A stretch of 64,000 nt of DNA from Sphingobium faniae. Lineage in GTDB: Bacteria > Pseudomonadota > Alphaproteobacteria > Sphingomonadales > Sphingomonadaceae. Each line of letters opens with the position of its first letter. The first letter of the stretch is position 1. A program made the position numbers and the translations under genes. This document shows positions 1-8,610 of the stretch, in pieces. The notes beneath the pieces are model-generated. The model was not told the origin of the DNA and made no database searches. It saw only the letters and a list, made by a program, of their open reading frames with translations. Where the stretch lies: the NCBI GenBank assembly GCA_900100475.1, contig FMTU01000004.1, forward strand, positions 7,501-71,500, read 5' to 3'.

Positions 1-284
1 ATCAGCGACAGGCTGTGCATGATCGGCGTATCGAGGGCGATGGTGATGGCGGGCGTCGTCATCACCTCTCCTACCGTGCGCTCCAGAGCGGACGGTCCGT
101 CCTGCGCCACATGATAAAGCAGGTCGCGCTCGGAAAAGATGCCGACGACCTCCCCGTCATCCACCACCGGAACGCAGCCGATCCGGCGTTCGGCGATCAG
201 CTTCACCACGGAAAGGAGGCTTTCGCTCGACGTCACATGAACGACCTCATGGCCCTTGTTTTGCAGAATCGCCGCAACCGTCAT
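1..284 (-). CDS. CBS-domain protein, truncated by the window edge
   Basis: The N-terminal 94 residues are visible, beginning MTVAAILQNKGHEVV, and the gene continues beyond position 1. The first CBS motif is clear: a segment ending RRIGCVPVVDDGEVVGIFSE, followed by RDLLYHVA and then the start of a second repeat (VGEVMTTPAITI). Such small two-CBS proteins of alphaproteobacteria bind adenine nucleotides and act as energy or redox sensors; the ligand cannot be told here. The ATG at 284 is preceded by AAGGAG at good spacing. It is divergent from the small membrane protein at 353. Confidence 0.85.
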   Translation of the reverse strand, partial: MTVAAILQNKGHEVVHVTSSESLLSVVKLIAERRIGCVPVVDDGEVVGIFSERDLLYHVAQDGPSALERTVGEVMTTPAITIALDTPIMHSLSL

Positions 285-352
285 GACGCCCTTCTCCTTT
301 TCGACACATATTGCCCCTTGATGATCCCACTTTCCCTCCCCAAAGAAAAGGG

Positions 353-652
353 ATGAGACGTGAGAAAGGTCTGGACAATCCACAGGTCGCGACGACGGCA
401 TGGAAACGGTTCCGGCGCGTCATGGCGTGGATGGCGCTGGTCGGCGCGCTGTGCGTAGGGGTGGCGCTGATGGTTCTGCGGGCATGGGCCGGTCCGATGC
501 CCATCCATATGGTGGTTGCGACGGTTCTGGGCGTATGGCTGACCTTCATGCTGGGCACGGCGCTGATGGCCCTGACGTTCCTGTCCAGCGGCACCGGACA
601 TGACGAACAGGTGCTGGACCCTTTGAAGGATGATTATCCCCTTGACGACTGA
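353..652 (+). CDS. Small two-helix membrane protein, function unknown
   Basis: This 99-residue protein has a basic N-terminus (MRREKG) and two hydrophobic stretches, roughly residues 27-46 and 52-74, so it is probably an inner-membrane hairpin protein. The tail is acidic and ends PLKDDYPLDD. The ATG at 353 follows an AAAGAAAAGGG ribosome-site-like run; an upstream in-frame TTG at 311 is less likely. Its last 23 bases overlap the start of the thioesterase-like gene at 630, which suggests coupled translation. I do not recognise a named family. Confidence 0.65.
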   Translation: MRREKGLDNPQVATTAWKRFRRVMAWMALVGALCVGVALMVLRAWAGPMPIHMVVATVLGVWLTFMLGTALMALTFLSSGTGHDEQVLDPLKDDYPLDD

Positions 653-1020
653 CAGCAGAGGCGACGTGGTTTTGCGGGTTGTCCCGCGCATGACCGACAT
701 CAACAGCAACGGCCACATCTTCGGCGGATGGGTGCTGAGCCAGATGGATATAGCAGGCGGCATCATCGCGGGCCAGATCGCGCAGGGTCCGGTGGCGACG
801 GTCGCGATCGAGCATGAAGTTCATTTCCCCCATCTTGCTGGGCGACATAGTGTCGATCTACGCCCATGAGGAACGGCGCGGGCGAACCTCCACCGGCATC
901 CGCATCGACGTGACGGCGACGCGCGGCAGGAGCCAACGCAGGGTCGACCTTACCAGCGGCCTGTTCACCTTCGTGGCGCTGGACGAACATCACCGCCCCC
1001 GCCCCCTGTCCGCCGCATGA
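630..1020 (+). pseudogene. YciA-type acyl-CoA thioesterase broken by a frameshift
   Basis: Two frames together encode a hotdog-fold acyl-CoA thioesterase of the YciA family. Frame one (630 to about 818) gives DINSNGHIFGGWVLSQMDIA, the conserved N-NG-IFGGW-SQMD core, and runs to GPVATVAIE. Frame two (814-1020) continues with MKFISPILLGDIVSIYA and RRGRTSTGIRIDV, ending in LFTFVALDEHHRPRPL. The join falls at GATCGAGCATGAAG, positions about 815-828. Family members read VAIE-x-MKF here, so the sequence is two bases short; loss of one AG from an original GAGAG would explain it. Either a true pseudogene or a sequencing error. YciA enzymes hydrolyse a broad range of acyl-CoAs. Confidence 0.75.
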
Positions 1021-1024
1021 ACGG

Positions 1025-2551
1025 CTATTCGCGGACCCGATAGTCCAGCGACACCGCTCCATTGGCGGGAATGACGGCTTTCCACAGCCACAGCCCGTCG
1101 CGTCGCGCCAGTCGGCGCGAGGGCGAAACTAGCCTCGCCCCGTCGCCGTCCGCAATCTCGATTTCCACCGTCGCGGGCCGGGAATCCGCATTGGACAGGG
1201 TCAGGCGCATTCCCTTGTCCTGCTTTTCCTGCAAGATGGTCTGCTGTGCGCTTTCGCCCGCTTCGATGCGGACGGTTTCGCCCTTCGCATAGTCGCGCAT
1301 CCGCCCATCGGCGAGCAGCAGCGATTCGCCGCCGCGCGGCGCGAAAAGGGCGATGCCCCCTGACGGCAGCGGCACCCCTGCGCCCGCGGCTTCCTTATTC
1401 TCGAACCGGATCATGCGCCGCAGGAAGCGCGGTGCGGAGAACGCGTCACCGGCCACCAGAGCCGCGGCATGATAGGATTCGAAGGCAATGCCGTTCCTTT
1501 GCAGCAACGCCACCTGTTTTTGCGCCCTGGGGTTGATGTCGACGGTCATCGGCACGCGATAGAGCTTGAGATCGCCCAGTTCCTCCTGCCGGGCGACGCG
1601 CTGCGCCGTGACGACCACCTGTTCCATCCGCGTCGCCATCGGGGCGGCCAGCATGGGCGGCGGCGGAGGGGCAGGCGGCGGCGCGCCACCGGCCCAGCCG
1701 CCGGACGCGGCATAACCATCGAAGCGCCAGCACCGCAGCGTCAGGAAGGGCGAAGGCGCGTCTTCGTCCAGCGAATCATCATCCGATGTCCGGTTCAGCC
1801 GGCCCGCCACCGCGAGCAGGCTGGCCTGCGGAAAATCCGTCTGGTTGCCGTTGGCGACGGTCAGCCAGGCGAACAGGTCCATCGTCCGCCCATCCGCCGC
1901 GATCCGCGCCACATAATGGGCTGCCCAGTCGAAGCCGGTCGCGAGATAGGTCAGCATGACCTCCACCTCGCCCGCCGCCGGACCTTGCGTCATCACCGAC
2001 AGCGTGGGGCGGATCGACAGGTCGGCCGGAAGCGAATCATAGCGGAGGCTTTCGGGCAGACCGGAACAACGCAGTCCCTCCACCCCCTGCGCCGTTTCCA
2101 GCACCAGCGCCTGACCGGAGGCGGAACGGATGATCGCGTCCTGCTCCGTCACCTGGCCCGTCGCCGGATCGGTGCGGCGCAGATGCACCGATCGGCCCAG
2201 CGCCCCGTCCACCAGAGCGGCGGGCGAAAGCAGCCTTGCATCGCGATTCTTCTGCACGACGCCGCCCGGCAGGCCCGTCACCACGGCGCTGACCGCGATC
2301 ATGCCGTCCGCCACCCCTTCGAAACGGATCGTCGATTCTCCGGCCGGAAGGGTGATCCGCCTTTTCTCGCTGACAAGGGCGAACCCCTCCGGGAAGCGCG
2401 CGTTAATGGCGCCCTCCCCCCGTCCGGGATCGCGATAGACCGTCACCGACACCGATTCGGGCGCCGCCGACGTGACAACGGCCTGCGCGCTGACGGGCGC
2501 CGGCAGCGCGGCAAGCAACGGAAGGAGCCAGCGCCGCACGACGCCGCTCAA
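1025..2551 (-). CDS. Exported DUF4139-domain protein (distal copy of a tandem pair)
   Basis: The 508-residue protein has a signal peptide (about residues 1-22, ending PAPVSAQ) and the DUF4139 architecture: an N-terminal beta domain with VTVYRD and GESTIRFEGV, then a domain with GFDWAAHYVARI and an Ig-like C-terminus. An insertion at about residues 280-326 contains a proline-rich run and then EQVVVTAQRVARQEELGD, which resembles the N-terminus of sphingomonad TonB receptors. The start is a TTG that overlaps the stop of the upstream paralogue (TTGA), so translation is probably coupled. The function of DUF4139 proteins is unknown; they are periplasmic or envelope-associated. Confidence 0.8.
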   Translation of the reverse strand: MSGVVRRWLLPLLAALPAPVSAQAVVTSAAPESVSVTVYRDPGRGEGAINARFPEGFALVSEKRRITLPAGESTIRFEGVADGMIAVSAVVTGLPGGVVQKNRDARLLSPAALVDGALGRSVHLRRTDPATGQVTEQDAIIRSASGQALVLETAQGVEGLRCSGLPESLRYDSLPADLSIRPTLSVMTQGPAAGEVEVMLTYLATGFDWAAHYVARIAADGRTMDLFAWLTVANGNQTDFPQASLLAVAGRLNRTSDDDSLDEDAPSPFLTLRCWRFDGYAASGGWAGGAPPPAPPPPPMLAAPMATRMEQVVVTAQRVARQEELGDLKLYRVPMTVDINPRAQKQVALLQRNGIAFESYHAAALVAGDAFSAPRFLRRMIRFENKEAAGAGVPLPSGGIALFAPRGGESLLLADGRMRDYAKGETVRIEAGESAQQTILQEKQDKGMRLTLSNADSRPATVEIEIADGDGARLVSPSRRLARRDGLWLWKAVIPANGAVSLDYRVRE

Positions 2552-3957
2552 TAGCGGGTTTCGAAAATCGCCGTGACGGCCGCGGTCCCATTGGCCGGGA
2601 CCGTCACCATCCAGCGCGCCGCATTGCTATTCACCCGGCGGGACGGCTGGCTTTCGCTGACGATCCGCGTGTCGTCATAATAAAAGTCGAGGCCGGATTG
2701 CGTCAGTTCCACCGTGACCTGCTCGGCCTTCGCATTGGTTAGTTCATAGCGCATATGCGACCGCCATTTATCCGACGACAGCCGCTCGCGCTGTTCCACG
2801 ACCGGCTTCACCTTCACGTCGAAGGCGTCGCCGGTGGCCAGCGCCAGTTCGCTTCCCATCGGCGTGTGGCCGACTGCATTCTCGCCGATGAATTGCGGCG
2901 CGCCCGCCGCATCCTTCCTATAGAAGCGCACCGTTCCCGCTGGCAGCGCATCGCCCAGCCCGCCGCTGCGCGACGTTGAAAAGCTGACGACACTGCGCGC
3001 GCTCTGTGGCTCTCCGGAACTCCCCAGCCACGCATTGTCATAGGCATAGCCCGCCTTGGCCGGAACGCCCTGCACGTCCAGAAAGCTCACCTGCTTGGTC
3101 TGCCGTTCCGCGATGGTGGTGCGGGCGGCCAGCGGATAGAGATAGAAGTCGCCCAGTTGCTCGCGTTCCGCCGTCTCGGTTCCGGCGGCGCGGATCGTGT
3201 TCCGGCGCACCGGCGTATAGCGCGAAGGGCGATTCTGATGGACGCTCCCCGCGACCAGCAACGTCCGCGCATTGTCATAGGCCGTGCCCGAATTGTTGGT
3301 CAGCGTGATCCATCCCTGCACGTCGATCCGCCCCGCCTTCGCATCGAACAGCGCGACATAATCCGCGCTCCAGCCAAGACCGGGCGTCAGATAACGGATC
3401 GCGGCGGGCCGCGTCCCGGCCCGCGCGCTGTCCACCGTCACCGACAGGGTAGGCCGCGCCCGCAAATTGGCAGGCACCCGGTCGAAGATGACGCGCACCG
3501 GCAGGCCATCGTCGCGCAGCACCTCTATCCGGCTGCCGATCTGCAACACCGCCCCGCCATGGACGCTCAGCACCTTGGCCTGCTCCCTCATTTCCGCCCC
3601 GGTCGCGGGGTTGGTGCGGACGATGGTGACGGTTCTGCCGACCGCCTTTTCCATCAGCTTGGCCGGTGACAGCAGGTCAAAATCGAAATTCTGCTCGACG
3701 ATGGATGCGCCGTCCGCCGCGAAAGACACGGTTTCCGGCCTGATCTGCGCGGAGACATCGGGGAACTCGATCTTGCTGACGCCGGAGGGAATGGCAATCT
3801 GCCGCACGTCCTGAACCAGCGCAAGATTGTCGTTATAGATGGTGACCGACACATCCCCTTGCGCCGAAGCCCCCGTCGGATCGGACACCGCCCCCTGCGC
3901 GAAGGCCATGGCGGGCAAGGCGAACAACAGGCTCGAAAACAGGCGGATAACGTGCAT
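2548..3957 (-). CDS. Exported DUF4139-domain protein (proximal copy)
   Basis: The 469-residue protein begins MHVIRLFSSLLFALPAMAFA, a standard signal peptide, followed by VSVTIYNDNLALVQDVRQI, the DUF4139 N-terminal signature. The conserved central segment GLGWSADYVALFD and a C-terminal region with YDDTRIVSESQPSRR are present. It is paralogous to the next gene on the same strand, sharing the order of motifs (LLSPAKLMEKAVGRTV against LLSPAALVDGALGRSV; EQLGDFYLYPL against EELGDLKLYRV), but it lacks that gene's proline-rich insertion. The two genes form a two-gene operon. No enzymatic residues are recognisable. Confidence 0.85.
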   Translation of the reverse strand: MHVIRLFSSLLFALPAMAFAQGAVSDPTGASAQGDVSVTIYNDNLALVQDVRQIAIPSGVSKIEFPDVSAQIRPETVSFAADGASIVEQNFDFDLLSPAKLMEKAVGRTVTIVRTNPATGAEMREQAKVLSVHGGAVLQIGSRIEVLRDDGLPVRVIFDRVPANLRARPTLSVTVDSARAGTRPAAIRYLTPGLGWSADYVALFDAKAGRIDVQGWITLTNNSGTAYDNARTLLVAGSVHQNRPSRYTPVRRNTIRAAGTETAEREQLGDFYLYPLAARTTIAERQTKQVSFLDVQGVPAKAGYAYDNAWLGSSGEPQSARSVVSFSTSRSGGLGDALPAGTVRFYRKDAAGAPQFIGENAVGHTPMGSELALATGDAFDVKVKPVVEQRERLSSDKWRSHMRYELTNAKAEQVTVELTQSGLDFYYDDTRIVSESQPSRRVNSNAARWMVTVPANGTAAVTAIFETRY

Positions 3958-4131
3958 CAGGATCGGCTCCCTCCCCGGCGGCCCATCCGTTCTGCCCCAT
4001 GAGCGCGCATATGCAAAGCGGGCATGGAAAGATTATGCAGCATCCTTGCGCCGCCGTTTCCGGCCAATAGGGGACTTATCTTCCACCCATATCCCGACGG
4101 GGCTTGCGACTCCGCCATCCGCGCAATCTCC

Positions 4132-4168
4132 AAAAAAAGGGGATGGTGGTAATCCCGCTATCCCCTTT
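4132..4168 (-). terminator. Rho-independent terminator after the DUF4167 gene
   Basis: Perfect 9-bp arms AAAGGGGAT (4136-4144) and ATCCCCTTT (4160-4168) flank a 15-base loop. Read on the minus strand the hairpin is followed by a run of seven T (complement of 4132-4138). It lies 40 bases downstream of the DUF4167 stop codon. Confidence 0.8.
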
Positions 4169-4208
4169 CCTCTGTCCTCGATGTCACGCCCAAAGCGTGA
4201 GGCAGCGA

Positions 4209-4970
4209 TTATTCCGCCGCCTGCGTCGCCGCGCGGGGGCGACGGGTGCGTTTGCGAGGTGCTGCTTCTTCTTCCGATGCCTCGCTATCATTGTCGGCCC
4301 GCGCGATGGACGGGGGCAGCGCGGCGACGTCCAGACCCTCGGTCTCCTCCGCCGCCTTGGCCACATCCGCCTTGCGCGGACGCCCGCGACGGCGGGGAGC
4401 CGGAGTTTCTTCCGCCTGCGGTTCCACTTCGGGAGCGGGCGCGGCAACCGGCGCCTGCTCCGCAGCGGCCTGCGCCGCGACCGGCTGTTCCGCCGTTTCT
4501 GCGGGAGCCGGACGATCCCGGAAATTCCGCTCCCGGCGCTCACGCCCTTCGCGGTCGTCGCGCCGGTCATCCCTGCGGCGCGGGGTGGACTGCCCGGCGC
4601 GATCAAGGGGCTGCGGCTCACCGCCCGCGCCTTCCGCCTCGTCGTCCGTATCGCCCTCGTCGCCTTCGCCGTCGAAATTCTCGTCATAGCGGCGGAAGCG
4701 CTGCTGATGCTCTTCCTGCCGGGTGCGATTGTCGGCCAGCACGCGGAAATAATGATCGGCGAACTGGAGATAATATTCGGCGTTCACCCGGTCGCCCGCC
4801 ATCTGGGCGTCGCGCGCCATATTCTTGTATTTCTCAAGAAGCTGGGCCGCGTTGCCCCGCGCGCGGTTGTCGATCCGGTTTCCGTTGTCGCCGCCGCCCC
4901 GGCCGCCATTGTTGGGACGCCCGTTGTTCCGGCCGCGATTGCGGCGGCCGGCCTGCCTGTTGTTGATCAA
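4209..4970 (-). CDS. DUF4167-domain protein
   Basis: This 253-residue protein opens with a basic Arg/Asn/Gly-rich tract (MINNRQAGRRNRGRNNGR) and then the conserved DUF4167 segment of about residues 35-85, containing GNAAQLLEKYKNMARDAQ and AEYYLQFADHYFRVLADN. The rest is low complexity: acidic, then Arg-rich, then Ala/Pro/Glu-rich with a short AT-hook-like RRRGRPRK motif near the C-terminus. The family is confined mostly to alphaproteobacteria; its basic tails suggest nucleic-acid binding, but no function is established. It is transcribed alone, ending at the hairpin near 4150. Confidence 0.88.
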   Translation of the reverse strand: MINNRQAGRRNRGRNNGRPNNGGRGGGDNGNRIDNRARGNAAQLLEKYKNMARDAQMAGDRVNAEYYLQFADHYFRVLADNRTRQEEHQQRFRRYDENFDGEGDEGDTDDEAEGAGGEPQPLDRAGQSTPRRRDDRRDDREGRERRERNFRDRPAPAETAEQPVAAQAAAEQAPVAAPAPEVEPQAEETPAPRRRGRPRKADVAKAAEETEGLDVAALPPSIARADNDSEASEEEAAPRKRTRRPRAATQAAE

Positions 4971-5255
4971 GACCTGATCCTTGCGTTCATGATGATCGAA
5001 TTCACTGAAGACACCGTTCAGTCGCCATTCCCTAGCTCGGCCCGCTCATCAGGCCGTATAGCTCCGCCGGACCGGAGTTCGCATGGAACCCTGACCCTTC
5101 GCTGCCAGAGGCATCGGCATGCCGCGCCATCGTGACTTTAAGAAGCGGGAAGACAGCCATTTCCATCAGCGGCCAAGCGGCCAAACCCTTAAGACAGGGC
5201 CGTCCCTGAAACCCATCTAGTGTCTTTGGTCCCATAAACCAAGCGATTTTCGCTT

Positions 5256-6104
5256 TCACCCCTGCAAATCCTGTCTCACCGATGGACAGGCGCGGACGGC
5301 AAGGCATCGGTCATGACCGGCCAGGTCGTGACGCACCCCGACCTCCAGCCCTTGCGCGGTGAAGAGCGCGGAAACCCCCTCCCGCTGGTCAAAGCCGATC
5401 TCCACCGCCGCCAGTCCGTCCGGCCGCAGAAGGCGCGGCAATTGCGGCGCGATGCGGCGATAGTCGTCATATCCTTCCGCCCCCGCGAACAACGCCCCTT
5501 CCGGCTCATGCAACACATCGCCCGACAGCGGCGCACTCCGCGCGATATAGGGCGGATTGATCAGGATGAGATCGAAGTTCTCCCCGATCCCGTCCGCCCA
5601 GTCGCCCATGCGGAACGCCGCCCGATCCGAAAATCCAAGCCGCGCGGCATTGTCCGCCGCCACCGCCAGCGCGCCCGGAGAAATATCGACGCCCAGGCCC
5701 CGCGCCTGCCGCCACTGGTCCAGCGCGGCCAGCAGCAACGCCCCCGACCCCGTGCCCAGATCGAGGATAGTCTCGGGCGCCCGCCCCGCGAAATGTTCCA
5801 CCGCCGCCTCGATCAGCGTCTCGCTGTCGGGTCGCGGAATGAGCACGTCGGGCGTCACCTGCAGGCTGATGGTCCAGAAATCGCGCGTGCCGGTGATATA
5901 GGCGACCGGCTCCCCCGTCAGCCGCCGCCCGATCAGGCCATCGAAAGCCGCAGGCACCGACAGGTCGCGCTGCCGCAACAGCAATTCATGGCGCGCCATC
6001 CCCAGCGCATGGGCCAGCAATAATTCCGCGTCGAGCCGTGGCGTCCCGCTCACCCCGCCGAGCGCCGCCGTCGCCGCCCGCAGCCTGTCGGCGACCTCCG
6101 CCAT
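5256..6104 (-). CDS. prmC: Peptide chain release factor N5-glutamine methyltransferase
   Basis: PrmC (HemK) methylates the glutamine of the GGQ motif in release factors, using S-adenosylmethionine. The 282-residue protein has the N-terminal helical domain, then the SAM-binding DLGTGSG (about 115-121) and the catalytic NPPY (183-186). IPRPDSETLIE at about 89-99 is the family signature. It follows prfA, its substrate's gene, by only 3 bases on the same strand, so the two are co-transcribed. A weak 6-bp hairpin directly abuts the stop codon but has no T-run. Confidence 0.95.
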   Translation of the reverse strand: MAEVADRLRAATAALGGVSGTPRLDAELLLAHALGMARHELLLRQRDLSVPAAFDGLIGRRLTGEPVAYITGTRDFWTISLQVTPDVLIPRPDSETLIEAAVEHFAGRAPETILDLGTGSGALLLAALDQWRQARGLGVDISPGALAVAADNAARLGFSDRAAFRMGDWADGIGENFDLILINPPYIARSAPLSGDVLHEPEGALFAGAEGYDDYRRIAPQLPRLLRPDGLAAVEIGFDQREGVSALFTAQGLEVGVRHDLAGHDRCLAVRACPSVRQDLQG

Positions 6105-6107
6105 GGC

Positions 6108-7196
6108 TCAGCCCACGCCATCCAGTTGGGCCAGCCGCGCCGCCTCATCCTGCGCGATCAGCGCGTCGATGACTTCGGCCAGACCCGGTCCTTCCAATAT
6201 CTCGGGCAGGCGGTGCAGCGTCAGGTTGATGCGGTGATCGGTCACGCGCCCCTGCGGGAAATTATAGGTGCGGATGCGCTCCGAACGATCGCCCGACCCC
6301 ACCATCGCCTTGCGCGCGCCCGCCTGCGTGGCTGCCGCGCGGTCCCGCTCCAGTTCGTAAAGCCGCGCGCGCAACACCTGCATCGCCTTGGCCTTGTTCT
6401 TGTGCTGGGAGCGCTCGCCCTGCTGCGTCACGACAAGGCCCGATGGCAAATGCGTGATGCGAACGGCGGAGTCGGTCGTGTTGACATGCTGCCCGCCCGC
6501 GCCCGACGCACGATAAATGTCGATCTTGAGGTCGCCATCGGCGATCTGCACATCCACTTCCTCCGGCTCCGGCAGCACCGCGACGGTCGCAGCGGACGTA
6601 TGGATGCGCCCGCCGCTTTCAGTGACGGGGACGCGCTGCACCCGGTGGACGCCGCTTTCGAACTTCAACCGGGCAAAGACGCCCGTGCCGGCGATGCTCG
6701 CCACCACCTCCTTGAAGCCGCCGACTTCCGCCGGATTGGCGGAGATCATCTCCATCTTCCAGCCCTGCGCATCGGCATAGCGTTGATACATGCGGAACAG
6801 GTCGCCCGCGAACAAGGCGGCCTCGTCGCCGCCCGTCCCCGCCCGGATTTCCAGCATGGCCGGACGCGCATCCGCCGAATCGCGCGGCAAAAGTTGCAAC
6901 GCCAGCGCCCGCTCGGCGTCGGGAAGCCGGCCCCGGATGAGCTGCATCTCCTCCTGCGCCATGGCGCGCATGGCGGGGTCGGCTTCGGCCCCGTCGCCCG
7001 CCATCTGCTCCAGCGCGGCGAGTTCCTGCCGCAGCCGTCGCACCTCATGCGCCGCCTTCGCCACCGGCTCGATCTCGGCATATTCCTTGGAAAGCCGCAC
7101 GAACTCCTCCGGGGGCAGGTCGGCGCGCGTCATCGACGCCTGCACTTCGTCCCGGCGCGCCTCGATCTGCGCGATGCGTTCGGCGGAAATGTGCAT
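6108..7196 (-). CDS. prfA: Peptide chain release factor 1
   Basis: RF1 releases the finished peptide at UAA and UAG stops. The 362-residue protein carries the anticodon-like PVT tripeptide (190-192, the PxT of RF1), which separates it from RF2, and the catalytic GGQ (234-236) in the context [16 protein letters not shown]. Length is normal for the family. Its ATG shares one base with the hisS stop (TGATG), giving a tight hisS-prfA-prmC translation operon. Confidence 0.97.
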   Translation of the reverse strand: MHISAERIAQIEARRDEVQASMTRADLPPEEFVRLSKEYAEIEPVAKAAHEVRRLRQELAALEQMAGDGAEADPAMRAMAQEEMQLIRGRLPDAERALALQLLPRDSADARPAMLEIRAGTGGDEAALFAGDLFRMYQRYADAQGWKMEMISANPAEVGGFKEVVASIAGTGVFARLKFESGVHRVQRVPVTESGGRIHTSAATVAVLPEPEEVDVQIADGDLKIDIYRASGAGGQHVNTTDSAVRITHLPSGLVVTQQGERSQHKNKAKAMQVLRARLYELERDRAAATQAGARKAMVGSGDRSERIRTYNFPQGRVTDHRINLTLHRLPEILEGPGLAEVIDALIAQDEAARLAQLDGVG

Positions 7197-8458
7197 CAGA
7201 GCGCCGTCAGCTTGTCCACCAGCGCATCCAGCGCCACCGCCTGTTGATCGCCCGTACCCAGATTGCGCACCGACGCCTCCCCCCGCGCCAGTTCATCCTC
7301 GCCCAGAATGACGGCCCATGCCGCGCCGCTCGCATTGGCGCGCTGCATCCGCTTCTTCATATTGCCGCGATAGCCCATGTCGCAGGCGATCCCTGCCCGG
7401 CGCAGATCCGCGACGATGCCGGTCGCTTTCGCTTCCGCCGCCTCGCCCATGGGAATGACGGCGACCGCCGGCCCGGCAATCTCCGGCGTTTCCACCAGCA
7501 TCGCCAGCCGCTCGATCCCCGCCGCCCAGCCGACCGCCGGGGTCGCGGGACCGCCCAGATTCTCGATCAGCCCATCATAGCGGCCGCCGCCCAGCACCGT
7601 GCCCTGCGCGCCCAGCCGGTCGGTGATGAACTCGAACGCGGTATGCCGGTAATAATCAAGCCCGCGCACCAGCCGGGAATTGCGTTCCCACGCCACGCCC
7701 GCCGCATCGAGGCCGCTCGTCACCTTCTCGAAGAAACCACGCGCCTCATCGGTCAGATAAGCGTCGATGTCCGGCGCGCTGTCCGCCGCCGGCCGGTCGC
7801 GCGGGTCCTTGCTGTCGAGGATGCGGAGCGGATTGCGAGCCAGACGATCGAGGCTGTCCTCCGAAAGCTGATCCCGATGCGCTTCGAAATGCGCGACCAG
7901 CGCGGCGCGCCACGCTTCCCGGCTCTCCGCGTCGCCCAGGGTGTTGAGGTTCAACGTCACGCCTTCCGACACGCCCAGTTCCCGCAACAACTGGTCGGCG
8001 AAGACCAGCAGTTCCACGTCCGCCCCCGGTTCGCCCGCGCCGATGATCTCTGCGTCAAGCTGGTGGAACTGACGGAAACGGCCCTTTTGCGGGCGCTCGT
8101 AACGGAATAGCGGCCCATGGGTCGCCACCTTCAGCGGCGCATATTGCTGCCAGCCCTCGGTGATATAGGCGCGGGAAATGCCCGCCGTGAACTCCGGGCG
8201 CAGGGTGATGCTGTCACCGCCGCGATCCTCGAAGCTGTACATTTCCTTCGAAACCACATCCGTGCTTTCGCCCAGCGAGCGGGCGAACACCGCCGTCGCT
8301 TCGAACACGGGCACTTCCACGCGCGCAAAGCCGTAGAGCTTGCGTACCCGCTCAAAGGTCGCGGCCACATGCGCGAAACGCTCCTGGAACGCTTCAGGGG
8401 TGCCGCCCAGCATGTCCTGCGTGCCGCGCACCGGGCGCGGCGTTTCTGTTTTCGCCAT
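7196..8458 (-). CDS. hisS: Histidyl-tRNA synthetase
   Basis: This class II synthetase charges tRNA-His. Motif 2 is seen in [20 protein letters not shown], and the histidine-specific motifs LVRGLDYY and GGGRYDGL follow in order; the C-terminal anticodon-binding domain ends at the stop. The protein is 420 residues from the ATG at 8458 ([17 protein letters not shown]); an upstream TTG would add seven residues without family support. It heads the operon and is divergent from the M61 peptidase gene. Confidence 0.96.
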   Translation of the reverse strand: MAKTETPRPVRGTQDMLGGTPEAFQERFAHVAATFERVRKLYGFARVEVPVFEATAVFARSLGESTDVVSKEMYSFEDRGGDSITLRPEFTAGISRAYITEGWQQYAPLKVATHGPLFRYERPQKGRFRQFHQLDAEIIGAGEPGADVELLVFADQLLRELGVSEGVTLNLNTLGDAESREAWRAALVAHFEAHRDQLSEDSLDRLARNPLRILDSKDPRDRPAADSAPDIDAYLTDEARGFFEKVTSGLDAAGVAWERNSRLVRGLDYYRHTAFEFITDRLGAQGTVLGGGRYDGLIENLGGPATPAVGWAAGIERLAMLVETPEIAGPAVAVIPMGEAAEAKATGIVADLRRAGIACDMGYRGNMKKRMQRANASGAAWAVILGEDELARGEASVRNLGTGDQQAVALDALVDKLTAL

Positions 8459-8610
8459 GGGACGCGCCCTTAACCGCAAACAAGCTGCAAGGAAACGCGC
8501 TTTTTTGTCGCATAATGTCTCCGCCGCTTTGCAGGGTGGACGAGACTGCCCCGCCCCGCCATGCTGGCCCGATCAGGCCGACCGGCCGCACGCCCTTTTC
8601 GGAGATGTCC

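Noticed and set aside
2548..3957. The tandem DUF4139 pair as a possible assembly duplication
   Set aside because: The two copies are clearly diverged in sequence and one has a large insertion, so they are true paralogues.
5195..5255. Two short hairpins (5195-5208 and 5241-5255) considered as a prmC terminator
   Set aside because: Stems are only 5-6 bp and no T-run follows on the minus strand; they may be chance palindromes.
5032..5307. A 91-residue open frame on the minus strand between the DUF4167 and prmC genes
   Set aside because: It overlaps the prmC end, has no ribosome site or recognisable domain, and its composition is like non-coding sequence.
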